A stretch of 64,000 bases of DNA from NCBI GenBank assembly GCA_964558975.1, contig CAZLFQ010000001.1, positions 496,001 to 560,000 of the forward strand, given 5' to 3'. Within the stretch, counting starts at the first letter, position 1, and the number at the start of each line of letters is the position of its first letter. Position numbers and translations under genes: made by a program. This DNA comes from CAZLFQ01 sp964558975. Lineage in GTDB: Bacteria > Pseudomonadota > Alphaproteobacteria > Rickettsiales > Midichloriaceae. The notes below the pieces were generated by a model, which saw nothing but the letters and a program-made list of their open reading frames with translations, did not search any database and had not been told where the DNA came from. Shown in pieces: positions 16,082-25,075 of this stretch.

Positions 16082-16951
16082 ATGACAAATAATTTAGCAA
16101 AATTTAGATTAGCTCATTCCGCAGCAAAGTTAGCTTACAGCGACTCTGATCTTAAGATAGAAGATAAAGCCGTAAGCTCTCTTGGAGAAAACTGGTTTGT
16201 GTTAACTGATTCGAGTAAATTGGAAAAGTGTGATGATTGGGGTTTCAAAGGGGTTGCATTTCTCAACTTAGAAAAGAAACAAGTCATAATATCTTGCAGT
16301 GGAACTAGATTAGGCAAAGAATACGATAGCTCATCATCCATATTCGATATGTTAGCAGACTTAAAAATTGCTTCAGGCTTAATTCCACTACAGTTTCACG
16401 ATGATGCAGTACTCTTTGCAGATTATGTATATAATTTCACAAGTACTATGGGAAATGATTTTGAATACATTACAACTGGCCACTCACTCGGGGGAGTCAA
16501 CGCTCAGTTACTTGGTATATATCTTGCAAGTAAGACCAATAACATATCTTCTGTAACATTCGATCATCCTGGAACTGAGGCGATGCTTTATGAATTTGAA
16601 AATAAATATGAATGTGATTTAGATCTAGATAGTTTAAAAAGCAATTTTTCTGTCATAAATTGTAACTCTCCCAACTTTGTAAACTCTTACGGAAAGCAAT
16701 TTGGGGAAGTATATGTTGCTGACTTTGGTGATAGCTCAAGAAGCACTATATTTTGTAATTTGCTAACACAAGTTCAGGAACATTCACTTAGAAATTTCAC
16801 AGCGCCATTAAAGTATGGCTATGTAAAAGAAGAGCCAATGTGGAACACAAAGTATGCCTATGAAACGAGTCTGATTACAACTATTGGTCACCTAGTGATC
16901 GGTGCAGAAAACTATTCAAATATAACTGATTATTTTTGCCACTCAGGTTAA
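16082..16951 (+). CDS. Lipase class 3-like alpha/beta hydrolase
   Basis: A 289-residue protein with a lipase-3/Mbeg1-like fold. VIISCSGTR (residues 68-76) matches the oxyanion region, usually written ISFRGT. DMLADLKIASGLIP follows, then the nucleophile elbow TTGHSLGGVNAQLLG with Ser135 at its centre. Candidate acid and base residues are Asp161 (TFDHPG) and His234 (VQEHSLRNF), so a Ser-Asp-His triad seems complete. No signal peptide is visible. The likely substrate is a lipid ester or phospholipid. It follows a 93-residue partner by 2 bases. In intracellular bacteria such proteins are often secreted effectors; that role is inferred. Confidence 0.8.
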   Translation: MTNNLAKFRLAHSAAKLAYSDSDLKIEDKAVSSLGENWFVLTDSSKLEKCDDWGFKGVAFLNLEKKQVIISCSGTRLGKEYDSSSSIFDMLADLKIASGLIPLQFHDDAVLFADYVYNFTSTMGNDFEYITTGHSLGGVNAQLLGIYLASKTNNISSVTFDHPGTEAMLYEFENKYECDLDLDSLKSNFSVINCNSPNFVNSYGKQFGEVYVADFGDSSRSTIFCNLLTQVQEHSLRNFTAPLKYGYVKEEPMWNTKYAYETSLITTIGHLVIGAENYSNITDYFCHSG

Positions 16952-16987
16952 GTATTATGCTAATTTCGCTAATAAAACTCTTTCTTG

Positions 16988-16993
16988 TATAAT
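16988..16993 (+). promoter_or_regulatory. Possible -10 box upstream of homospermidine synthase
   Basis: A perfect TATAAT lies about 54 bases upstream of the proposed AUU start. The -35 region (around TTTCGC, 16964-16969) is poor, so confidence is limited. Confidence 0.4.
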
Positions 16994-17046
16994 CAAAATA
17001 ATATATTTAGTAATATTTATACAACTTATATTATTGAGGTTCCAAA

Positions 17047-18453
17047 ATTAGCTACGCTAAGTATTTTGATTTTAAAAATAAATTATTAATCATTGGGTTC
17101 GGCAGCATAAGCAAAGCCGTTCTCCCCCTTATATTCAGACATCTGGATATAAAACCTTCGCAAGTAGTTATTATATCTCCAGAAAGTCCTAATATGGATA
17201 TAATATCTGAATATAAAGTTGAATATAAACAAGTAGAGATTAATAGAGATAACCTTAATTCTATACTTTCACAAGAATTACAGTCAGGTGACTTTTTGCT
17301 AAATTTATCAGTCAATGTTTCAAGTTTAGACATAATAAAGTTTTGCCAATCTAACGATATCAACTACCTTGATACATGTATCGAACCTTGGGCTGGAGAA
17401 TACACTAATGATAATCTACACCCTTCTGCAAGATCAAACTATGCACTTAGGGAATCTGTTTTAGCTTTCAAAAAGCTAGCAAAATCTGATTCCCCGACCG
17501 CTCTCGTTGCACACGGAGCAAATCCTGGGTTAGTATCTCACTTTGTAAAACAAGCATTACTCAATATTGCGAAGGATAATAATTTAAAAGTATCTAAACC
17601 AAAATCAAAACTAGAATGGGCAAAATTAGCACAAGACCTAGATATCAAAGTGATTCACATAGCTGAGTATGATTCTCAGCGCAGTAACTATACAAAGTCG
17701 CACAACGAATTTGTAAATACTTGGTCTGTAGATGGCTTTGCAATGGAAGGGTTACAACCAGCAGAACTTGGCTGGGGTACACATGAAAAGAAAATGCCTG
17801 AAGATGGATTGAAACATGAATTCGGCTGTGGAGCAGCGATATATCTAAATCGTCCTGGAATGACAACTAAAGTTAAAACTTGGACACCCACAGGCGGAAG
17901 CATTCATGGATTTTTGATTACTCATAATGAGTCAATTTCTATTGCAGATTATTTTACTATACCTAACTCTTATAGGCCAACAGTTCACTACAGTTACAGA
18001 CCGTGCTCAGAAGCCATTATTTCTATTCATGATTTCTTAGGTACTGGTAGCTTAGAACCTAATAAAAAGCATGTCATTGGTGATGAAATTACTGACGGCA
18101 TAGATGAACTAGGTGTATTGCTCATGGGTAACAAAAAAGGAGTATATTGGTTTGGATCACAACTTTCAATCCACCAAGCTCGTGAGCTTTGCCCATTAAA
18201 TAGTGCTACAAGTTTGCAAGTAGCTATAGGTGTTTTTGCTGGCATGGTGTGGATTTTAGAAAACCCTAAATCTGGTATTCTTGAAGCAGAAGATGTAGAT
18301 TTCGACAAAATAATAGAAATCTCTAAGCCGTACTTAGGAAACTTAATAGGTGTTTATAGCGATTGGAATCCTCTAAAAAATCATCTAAGTCTATTCGAAA
18401 AAGAACCAAGTAACGACGTTTGGCAATTTGAAAACTTTAGGGTTAAAGGCTAG
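17047..18453 (+). CDS. hss: Homospermidine synthase, apparent AUU start
   Basis: A 468-residue homospermidine synthase of the saccharopine dehydrogenase-like family, which makes homospermidine from putrescine (or spermidine plus putrescine) using NAD. The Rossmann motif IIGFGSISKAVLPLIFRH is encoded upstream of the first ATG (17194), so that ATG cannot be the true start: it would cut off the nucleotide-binding strand. The frame opens only after a TGA at 17035-17037, and its only plausible start is ATT at 17047, preceded at good distance by GAGGT. The translated N-terminus then has about the length known for the family. Later motifs, such as CIEPW, AHGANPGLVSHF, EGLQPAELGWGTHEK and THNESISIADY, are well conserved. 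A sequencing error creating the gap is the alternative. Confidence 0.88.
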   Translation: MSYAKYFDFKNKLLIIGFGSISKAVLPLIFRHLDIKPSQVVIISPESPNMDIISEYKVEYKQVEINRDNLNSILSQELQSGDFLLNLSVNVSSLDIIKFCQSNDINYLDTCIEPWAGEYTNDNLHPSARSNYALRESVLAFKKLAKSDSPTALVAHGANPGLVSHFVKQALLNIAKDNNLKVSKPKSKLEWAKLAQDLDIKVIHIAEYDSQRSNYTKSHNEFVNTWSVDGFAMEGLQPAELGWGTHEKKMPEDGLKHEFGCGAAIYLNRPGMTTKVKTWTPTGGSIHGFLITHNESISIADYFTIPNSYRPTVHYSYRPCSEAIISIHDFLGTGSLEPNKKHVIGDEITDGIDELGVLLMGNKKGVYWFGSQLSIHQARELCPLNSATSLQVAIGVFAGMVWILENPKSGILEAEDVDFDKIIEISKPYLGNLIGVYSDWNPLKNHLSLFEKEPSNDVWQFENFRVKG

Positions 18454-18458
18454 TTATT

Positions 18459-18505
18459 TCAGGAGTCAAGATAATCCACCAACACTTTCTTAACTCCTGA
18501 TTTTT
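18459..18505 (+). terminator. Possible terminator inside the uvrD 3' end
   Basis: TCAGGAGT (18459-18466) and ACTCCTGA (18493-18500) form an 8-bp inverted repeat followed by TTTTT on the plus strand. The 26-base loop can partly pair within itself. It would stop the homospermidine synthase transcript, but it lies in the last codons of the convergent uvrD. Confidence 0.4.
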
Positions 18506-20606
18506 CAAAAGCCACTTCTGCTATGTTGCCTGCTATACCAATAATCGCGCCATAGCCAAATTTAATGTGAAACACTCTTTCACCTTTCTTGAACTCATCG
18601 TCATTAGCAACTTGTGAGAATGATATCGCTTCCGACTGTTTTTTGTATTTATTATAACTCAGCCCGAAGCTGTTCACTATTTCATAATGACCATCAGGCA
18701 ATTCGTCTATGAAACGAGATGGCAAGCTAGATTGATAACTACCATATATTCTTCTGTTAGATGCATATGAAATGTATAAATTTTGCTTCGCTCTCGTAAT
18801 TCCCACATAAGCTAATCTACGTTCCTCTTCTAAAGCTGATTTGCCATTTTCATCTATTGATTTTTGACTTGGGAAAATGCCCTCCTCCCAACCAGCTAAA
18901 AATACTGAATCAAACTCCAGACCTTTCGATGCGTGCATAGTCATTATATTAACTTTGCTGTCATCATTAATATTATCAGCATCACTTATAAGGCTGACAT
19001 GCTCTAAGTATTCTGGCAGGTCGCTAAATTCTTCTAAAGCCCTCAAAAGTTCTTTGATGTTATCAATACGTTCTTTTGCTTCCTCTGTCCCTTCACCTTT
19101 CCACATATCTATGTATCCAGACTCCACCAACATATTATCTACTACTTGCCAATGCGGCATAGACTTCAGCTGCTCTTGCCAATTTTTAAAATCAGCCAAT
19201 AATTTTTGTAATGAGGAAGCTTGCTTACCTTTAATCTGCCCCGATTGAAGCAACTCACCAGTTGCAGTAATCAAAGACATGTTATTACTTCTGGAGAATA
19301 TGTGTATTTCTTGCAGTGTAGCCAATCCAACACCCCTTTTCGGAGTATTCACAATCCTTTCAAAAGCCAACCCGTCGCCTGGATTTACTAATACCCTTAT
19401 GTAAGCCAAGGTATCTTTAATCTCCACGCGCTCGTAGAATTTAAAACCACCAATAATCCTGTAGGGAATTCTTAAAAAATTTAGGCTCTCCTCGAAACTT
19501 CTAGTTTGATAACCCGCCCTCACCAGAATAGCAATTTCATTTAATGGATGTTTACTTAGCTGCTGTAAAGCTTCTATTTCTTCGGCTATATACCGCGCTT
19601 CTTCACGCTCATCGTAAAAACTATTTAGTTTTATTTTTGCACCATTATTTTTATCTGTCCAAAGCTCTTTGCCATGACGCTCTTTGTTATGGGCAATTAT
19701 TCCAGAAGCCGCAGCTAATATATGGTTAGTTGAGCGATAGTTTCTTTCTAACCTAATTATTTTGGCGTTTGGAAAATCGCGATCAAACATCAATATATTA
19801 GTAACTTCAGCTCCGCGCCAACCATAAATTGACTGGTCATCATCACCAACGCAACAAATGTTATGCCTTACCTGAGCTAGCATTTTTAGCCATTTATATT
19901 GGCATACGTTCGTATCTTGATACTCATCCACAAGAATGTATTTAAACTTATTTGAATATTCCGTGAAAACATCTTCATGTTTTAAAAATAGCTCAATGTT
20001 AAAAAGAAGAAGATCACCAAAATCCATTGCATTCAAAGACTTTAAGCGCTTTTGATATTCTGTATATAATTGCAACAGCATACCGTTTGCAAAATTTGAA
20101 ACATCTCCAGAAACTTTTTCTGGAGTCAGAGCTTTGTCTTTGTATCTACCAATTAAATATAAAAATAACTTTGCAGGATTTTTTTTCTCATCAATATTAT
20201 AATCCTTCATGATTTGTTTTGCCAAACGCAACTGATCATCCGTATCAATAATTGTGAAATCTTTGGTAAAACCAATCAAATCAGAGTGCCTGCGAAGAAT
20301 TTTTGCAGCAATAGAGTGGAACGTACCCAACCACAAACCATCTACTTGAAAATCTAACTGGGCTTGCAACCTAGACTTCATTTCTTTTGCAGCTTTATTA
20401 GTAAATGTCACTGCCAAGATCTGGCTTGGAAATGCTTTTCTTTCAGTCAGCAAATGTGAAATTCTAGTTGTTAAAACTTTAGTCTTACCAGTACCAGCTC
20501 CAGCCAAAACCAGCAATGGTCCATCTGTCGAGAGTACGGCATCAAGTTGTTCCGGGTTTAAATCCATTAGATACTTATCTTCTACTTTTTCAGCAATCGC
20601 GTTCAC
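18459..20606 (-). CDS. uvrD: ATP-dependent DNA helicase UvrD/PcrA
   Basis: A 715-residue superfamily 1A helicase for nucleotide excision and mismatch repair. The N-terminal LNPEQLDAV (Q motif) precedes Walker A GAGTGKT at residues 36-42. DEYQDTN at 227-233 is the Walker B motif, and GDDDQSIYGWRGAEV, RLERNYRS, TMHASKGLEF and RLAYVGITRAK follow in order. All helicase motifs are present. The C-terminus carries the short Tudor-like domain (ERVFHIKFGYGAIIGI and onward). The start is GTG at 20606, immediately after the stop of the upstream membrane-protein gene; an internal ATG at codon 14 is an alternative. Confidence 0.95.
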   Translation of the reverse strand: MNAIAEKVEDKYLMDLNPEQLDAVLSTDGPLLVLAGAGTGKTKVLTTRISHLLTERKAFPSQILAVTFTNKAAKEMKSRLQAQLDFQVDGLWLGTFHSIAAKILRRHSDLIGFTKDFTIIDTDDQLRLAKQIMKDYNIDEKKNPAKLFLYLIGRYKDKALTPEKVSGDVSNFANGMLLQLYTEYQKRLKSLNAMDFGDLLLFNIELFLKHEDVFTEYSNKFKYILVDEYQDTNVCQYKWLKMLAQVRHNICCVGDDDQSIYGWRGAEVTNILMFDRDFPNAKIIRLERNYRSTNHILAAASGIIAHNKERHGKELWTDKNNGAKIKLNSFYDEREEARYIAEEIEALQQLSKHPLNEIAILVRAGYQTRSFEESLNFLRIPYRIIGGFKFYERVEIKDTLAYIRVLVNPGDGLAFERIVNTPKRGVGLATLQEIHIFSRSNNMSLITATGELLQSGQIKGKQASSLQKLLADFKNWQEQLKSMPHWQVVDNMLVESGYIDMWKGEGTEEAKERIDNIKELLRALEEFSDLPEYLEHVSLISDADNINDDSKVNIMTMHASKGLEFDSVFLAGWEEGIFPSQKSIDENGKSALEEERRLAYVGITRAKQNLYISYASNRRIYGSYQSSLPSRFIDELPDGHYEIVNSFGLSYNKYKKQSEAISFSQVANDDEFKKGERVFHIKFGYGAIIGIAGNIAEVAFEKSGVKKVLVDYLDS

Positions 20607-21536
20607 TTATAACTCATCAATAACTGTTGAATTATTAGATTGAACCGCAACCATTTCGATTCCTTGCATTGTTAAATCAGCCAACTCTGGAATACCATAA
20701 TTCTTAAGTAACAATGTTATATCTTCAACAGCCACAGATATTGGGACATACGCAAAAACCGGAGTTTTTTCACTTAAAGATTTAAAAAATCTCATAGCAA
20801 AGACAGCATCACCCGGTACGCTATATAAAAAAGCATTTATAGCGTTATCATAGACAGAAACAAGAGCTTCACGAGTAAAATTGCTTCCACTGAATGTGGA
20901 GGGATTAATCAGCTGTTCAAGAGTTGAAAGCATCGCTCCTTGCACTGCTCCAGCTACTAAATAATGTCCAGAATAGCCCATCTTACTCTCACCATTTTGA
21001 ACTATTGGAAATAAAGAATATTTAACATTCATTGCGGCAAAGTATTTCAAGCCTGTCCAAACTCCAATATGGGAAGGAGCAGCTGGATACAAAGCTTCAT
21101 CATCTACATTTCTAAGTATTTCTTTAGATATTTCAGAAGCTGCAATCATATTTGAAAGAGATGCAGCACCAAAAGCAAATGCCTTTGCTGCATTTTCCGC
21201 ACCAAATGAATATGCATAGTTTATTACAGGCATATCTTTGAGTGGTAATGAGGTAGTTATGAAATCATTATAGCTGTTGATACTTGCACAAAATATTGGA
21301 GCACTAGTTGTATATTCAATAAGATCTTTTGTTAAAGGTGATATGTAATCGTGTTCTTTTAAATACTTCGCTATGACACCAGCACCAACGTGGAATGCTA
21401 TTGCAGCTCCTAGCTTGTGCGAGTCTTTACCCCAAAACAAGGCAGGTAAGAAACCTAATGCTAGCGAACTTGTAATCCCTAAATACTCAGGATACTGTTG
21501 CATTTTATCATAATTTTCTTTGATTGCTTCTAGCAT
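20607..21536 (-). CDS. Hypothetical multi-pass membrane protein upstream of uvrD
   Basis: A 309-residue protein without a recognised family. It has several moderately hydrophobic, Ala/Gly/Ser-rich segments: about residues 15-32 (YLGITSSLALGFLPALFWG), 40-55, 85-105 and 125-150, with more weakly hydrophobic stretches near 185-205. It may be a membrane or membrane-associated protein. I chose the ATG at 21536 because AGAGGT lies 5 bases upstream; a TTG at 21554 would add six residues. Its stop directly abuts the uvrD start, so translation is probably coupled. The link to DNA repair may be only transcriptional. Confidence 0.7.
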   Translation of the reverse strand: MLEAIKENYDKMQQYPEYLGITSSLALGFLPALFWGKDSHKLGAAIAFHVGAGVIAKYLKEHDYISPLTKDLIEYTTSAPIFCASINSYNDFITTSLPLKDMPVINYAYSFGAENAAKAFAFGAASLSNMIAASEISKEILRNVDDEALYPAAPSHIGVWTGLKYFAAMNVKYSLFPIVQNGESKMGYSGHYLVAGAVQGAMLSTLEQLINPSTFSGSNFTREALVSVYDNAINAFLYSVPGDAVFAMRFFKSLSEKTPVFAYVPISVAVEDITLLLKNYGIPELADLTMQGIEMVAVQSNNSTVIDEL

Positions 21537-21593
21537 AGGAACCTCTGTATACAATGATACAGGGATTGTAGCAGAATAACATTTGACTATCTA

Positions 21594-22691
21594 TCAAATA
21601 TTATTCTTAATATACTCAATTTCTTTTTGAATAGTTTTCTCAGGACTCATTTTCAATCTAAAGCTTAAATCTTCGTTTTTGGAACATTGGTTTGTAAACT
21701 TATCCAAATCTAAAACAGGCTTTTTATTATCAATAAAGTTAATATTACTCAAACTTCCAAACATCTCTCTCGCAGCAGGAATATCAGAAACCACTAGGGG
21801 TATTCCAAAGTATGCCATTTCTGTCGCCATAACTCCCTGAGAATCATGATGAGATAACATGATAGCAGCTTTATATTTATTTAAAATTTCGGCAAACTCA
21901 GCAGGATTTATATACTGCTTGAACACTTCAACATTTACAGGCTTGGCATTAAAGTCAAAATATTCACCAACTCCGTATATATGGAACAAATAATCTGGGT
22001 TTTGCTCTGCGATTTCTAAAACTTTATCAATGGCATATACAGATTCATCATATGGCCTAATCGTAATACAAATATTATCTCTTTTATTAGTGTAATCATA
22101 TTTGCATTCCAAGATCTCAGGAGACACAGGATTGTGAATTACAGCTGAATATTTATTTAGAAGATCTAAAGATATTCCAATATTGCTTACAGCTAGATTC
22201 TTCAAATATTCGCTTACAAATATAAAGGATATTTTTTTACCACCAAACTTTGTAATTATTTGCTTTAATACCAAGCATTTAAAAGCGTCATATATTCTAT
22301 TTAAAAACTTAATAGCGGGACTGAAATTACTCTTCTTAAAACTAAAAGGTTCTGGATAATAGAACCGAGTTTTAAGAATTTCATGACCATGAAAAATAAA
22401 AAATATTTTTGGCAACTTCTTAAAATTCATTAAAAAAAATCTTATATGATTTCTCAAATTAGGTGCATGAAATATAACTGTATTATAGTGCTTCTGCACC
22501 GTTAGTGCTTGAAAGTCATTTTCAGTATAAATATTGATATCTTCATAGACATACTGTTTTGGTGCAGAAAATGAAATAACATCCAAATCAAGATTGTTTT
22601 TCTTATAAAACAAGCTCCTTGTGTGTATAAAAGCTCCTTGATACAAATTCTTTTCAGTTGGATAAACTTGTGTAACAACAAGAATTTTCAT
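21594..22691 (-). CDS. Glycosyltransferase family 4 in export cluster
   Basis: A 365-residue GT-B glycosyltransferase. The N-terminus MKILVVTQVYPTEKNLYQGAF is the acceptor-half opening of GT4 enzymes. The donor half includes NICITIRPYDESVYAIDKV, YLFHIYGVGEYF and HHDSQGVMATEMAYFGIPLVVSDIPA, in which the usual E-x7-E region reads QGVMATEMA. It lies 7 bases downstream of the Wzt-like ATPase and after the Wzm-like permease on the same strand, so it is likely part of one operon making and exporting a surface polysaccharide. Confidence 0.83.
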   Translation of the reverse strand: MKILVVTQVYPTEKNLYQGAFIHTRSLFYKKNNLDLDVISFSAPKQYVYEDINIYTENDFQALTVQKHYNTVIFHAPNLRNHIRFFLMNFKKLPKIFFIFHGHEILKTRFYYPEPFSFKKSNFSPAIKFLNRIYDAFKCLVLKQIITKFGGKKISFIFVSEYLKNLAVSNIGISLDLLNKYSAVIHNPVSPEILECKYDYTNKRDNICITIRPYDESVYAIDKVLEIAEQNPDYLFHIYGVGEYFDFNAKPVNVEVFKQYINPAEFAEILNKYKAAIMLSHHDSQGVMATEMAYFGIPLVVSDIPAAREMFGSLSNINFIDNKKPVLDLDKFTNQCSKNEDLSFRLKMSPEKTIQKEIEYIKNNI

Positions 22692-22698
22692 TACTATG

Positions 22699-23442
22699 TT
22701 AGTCTCTATTTTTCTTAAACTCTAATACAGACTTCAATGAACCGCTATGCAAAATTTTTCCATTAGACATGTAAATTGCCTTATTACAAAATTGTTTTAA
22801 TAGATCATCTGAGTGAGATGCTATTACTAAGATTGAAGCTTTATTCAAAAAACCTTGTACTCTTTGTTTTGCCTTTTCATAAAAAGCTGAATCTCCAGCA
22901 CCAATCCCTTCATCTATAACTAGTATCTCTGGGTCAATAGCAGTAGCAATTGCAAACGCTAATCTAAGTTTCATGCCAGCAGAATAGGTCTTGATTGGCA
23001 TATTTAGGAAATTACCTAACTCTGTAAACTTCTCAATCTCATCAAATTTAGACTCCATCTGAGCTTTGGAGTTACCCATCATAATTCCGCTTAATATTAT
23101 ATTCTGATAGCCTGATGCTTCTTCATCCATACCAAATCCAGTCGAAATTAGAGTGGTAATCTTACCTTTTACTTGCCTACTTCCACTTGTTGGCGAGTAA
23201 ATACCAGCGATCGTTCTAAGTAATGTAGTCTTACCAGCACCATTTCCACCAACAATACCTAACCTATCTCCTGATTTTAGATCTAAACTTATGCCATCAA
23301 GACCACGTATCACGTTATATTTTTCGTTATGTTTAATTGCCCCAGCGCTAGCCAAAGATAATATTTTTTTAGTAAAATCTCTAGGTGCAGAGCCATAAAC
23401 AGGATAATCTAATACAATATTTTTGAGCTTAATTTCCGACAT
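22699..23442 (-). CDS. Polysaccharide ABC transporter ATPase (Wzt-like)
   Basis: A 247-residue ABC ATPase of the O-antigen/capsule export type. Walker A is GGNGAGKTTLL, the Q loop region follows, the signature reads YSAGMKLRLAFAIA and Walker B is PEILVIDEGIGAGD, the last being characteristic of Wzt/TagH-type exporters. It lacks the C-terminal carbohydrate-binding domain that some Wzt proteins use to recognise a capped O-antigen, so export may not depend on a cap. The permease gene lies 6 bases upstream, the normal pairing. Confidence 0.92.
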   Translation of the reverse strand: MSEIKLKNIVLDYPVYGSAPRDFTKKILSLASAGAIKHNEKYNVIRGLDGISLDLKSGDRLGIVGGNGAGKTTLLRTIAGIYSPTSGSRQVKGKITTLISTGFGMDEEASGYQNIILSGIMMGNSKAQMESKFDEIEKFTELGNFLNMPIKTYSAGMKLRLAFAIATAIDPEILVIDEGIGAGDSAFYEKAKQRVQGFLNKASILVIASHSDDLLKQFCNKAIYMSNGKILHSGSLKSVLEFKKNRD

Positions 23443-23448
23443 ATAAAT

Positions 23449-24216
23449 TTACAACCAAAACACCAATCTATTTTTGAATCTATTGTATAGGAAACTAGCA
23501 AACAACAGCCCAACCAAAGTAAATACTCCAACATACAAAACACTCTCATAAGGCATAAATTTGCCAAGCAGTGGGTCTCTGAATAACGCAATGAAATGCG
23601 TAAACGGGTTAATATCGGCAATATATGCGTAGTCACCTAACATTTCTTTCTTCCACATAATAGGAGTAATTAATACCACAATACTTAGTATTGTCTGAAT
23701 AAGATACACAACATCTCTAAAGCGCGCTGCAAAAAAACCCATTATAATTCCAATACTCAAGGTATTCACAGCAAATATGAATATTGCAGGAACAATAAGC
23801 ACTGAATAGATTGTAGGCTTAGCAAGAAACAATATAACTACAGCAACTATAACAAAACTATGAGCAAACAATATTAAGTTCTTTATAAACATCCTGTAGA
23901 TAAAAGCCAAAACAGGTAGCTTTGCATTTTGAATGATATGAGCCTGAGAAATAAAGACTGTGCAAGAATCTATTATTAGAGAACTTAAAAACGCCCAAAC
24001 AACCATGCCACATGCTACATGCGGCAAAAATTCAACTAAACTTACTTTGAATAATAGTACGCCAAGCCCAGACATACATGAAATCGAGACAAGTGTCACA
24101 GCAATAGACCAAAATGGCCCAAGGGTTGTTCTTTTATATTTAGAAACTATATCTTGCCATGCTAAATACAACCAAAGGTCTCTATGGTGTAAAGCTTCTA
24201 CTAAATCTTTTATCAT
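23449..24216 (-). CDS. Polysaccharide ABC transporter permease (Wzm-like)
   Basis: A 255-residue ABC-2 type permease with six hydrophobic segments, the inner-membrane channel for undecaprenyl-linked polysaccharide. The N-terminal region DIVSKYKRTTLGPFWS is the conserved amphipathic helix of Wzm/TagG proteins. The segment YIADINPFTHFIALFRDPLLG is also typical. It pairs with the ATPase directly downstream. With the glycosyltransferase that follows and an O-antigen ligase-like gene elsewhere in the window, it points to an O-antigen-like polysaccharide. Confidence 0.92.
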   Translation of the reverse strand: MIKDLVEALHHRDLWLYLAWQDIVSKYKRTTLGPFWSIAVTLVSISCMSGLGVLLFKVSLVEFLPHVACGMVVWAFLSSLIIDSCTVFISQAHIIQNAKLPVLAFIYRMFIKNLILFAHSFVIVAVVILFLAKPTIYSVLIVPAIFIFAVNTLSIGIIMGFFAARFRDVVYLIQTILSIVVLITPIMWKKEMLGDYAYIADINPFTHFIALFRDPLLGKFMPYESVLYVGVFTLVGLLFASFLYNRFKNRLVFWL

Positions 24217-24293
24217 TTTAAAACAGGGAAATTACAAAGTAACAAATACAACAAAGCTGGCTAAATTTCAAGCTTTAACAGAGATATAAGCTT

Positions 24294-24758
24294 CTAAATA
24301 TTACGAATAAAACTCTCTAATATCACCTGTGCGGATACTTGATCGTCGACTCTAGCCCTTGTTTTACGGTTCATTCCAATTTGAATCAACATATCATTTG
24401 CTATTGAAGTTGTGAACCTTTCATCCTCAAATGTAATAGGGATTTTAGTGGCTTCAAAGAGTTTTTGGGCAAAACTTCTCATTTTTTTCGCTGCTATTCC
24501 TTCATCTCCAGTCAATTCTAATGGCAGTCCAATTACTATTCCATTAACCTGGTATTGAGTTATCAGATCTTTTAGTATCTGCATATCAAAGTGATTGGTC
24601 TTTCTTAATAGCGTCTTGAATGGGGTAACTACTAATGAATCTGAGGTTACAAATGCAACACCAATTTTCTTACCTCCAACGTCTAATCCCATAAGTTTAA
24701 ACTTAGGACTAATGGCCCTAACTTTTTCAATGAAATCTTTATGGTTTTCTGTTATCAT
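24294..24758 (-). CDS. ruvX: Holliday junction resolvase-like RuvX (YqgF)
   Basis: A 154-residue RNase H-fold protein of the RuvX/YqgF family, implicated in 16S rRNA 5' processing and proposed as a Holliday junction resolvase. Conserved pieces are LMGLDVGGKKIGVAFV (catalytic Asp in GLDVG), VIGLPLELTG and FEDERFTTSIAND, with the C-terminal VDDQVSAQVILESF completing the acidic site. I chose the ATG at 24758; a TTG at 24773 would add five residues. The divergent gatC starts 30 bases away. Confidence 0.92.
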   Translation of the reverse strand: MITENHKDFIEKVRAISPKFKLMGLDVGGKKIGVAFVTSDSLVVTPFKTLLRKTNHFDMQILKDLITQYQVNGIVIGLPLELTGDEGIAAKKMRSFAQKLFEATKIPITFEDERFTTSIANDMLIQIGMNRKTRARVDDQVSAQVILESFIRNI

Positions 24759-24787
24759 ACATTCAATTAACAAGTTGGATTATAAAT

Positions 24788-25075
24788 ATGTCTCTAACAC
24801 TTCAAGAAGTAAAGAAGATTGCAAAACTAGCAAGAATTAAAATGACAGAAGACGAAATTGCTAAGTACCAAGGCGAGCTTAATAAAATCTTCAGCTGGAT
24901 TGAGCAGCTTTCTGAAGTTGATACAAACAATATAGAACCTATGTATAGCGTAGTTAATCAACCATTACTGATGAGAGTAGACGAAATATCGGATGGTGGA
25001 ATTAGAGATAAAGTATTGCAAAACGCACCAGATTCGAAGTATGGTTTCTTTGTAGTACCAAAAGTTGTGGAATGA
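24788..25075 (+). CDS. gatC: Glutamyl-tRNA(Gln) amidotransferase subunit C
   Basis: A 95-residue GatC, the small clamp subunit of GatCAB, which converts Glu-tRNA(Gln) (and often Asp-tRNA(Asn)) to the amide form. It begins MSLTLQEVKKIAKLARIKM, has the ELNKIFSWIEQLSEVDTNNI segment, and ends with FFVVPKVVE, all family signatures. Unusually it is not followed by gatA or gatB; its stop overlaps the start of a response-regulator gene (ATGA). Confidence 0.95.
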   Translation: MSLTLQEVKKIAKLARIKMTEDEIAKYQGELNKIFSWIEQLSEVDTNNIEPMYSVVNQPLLMRVDEISDGGIRDKVLQNAPDSKYGFFVVPKVVE

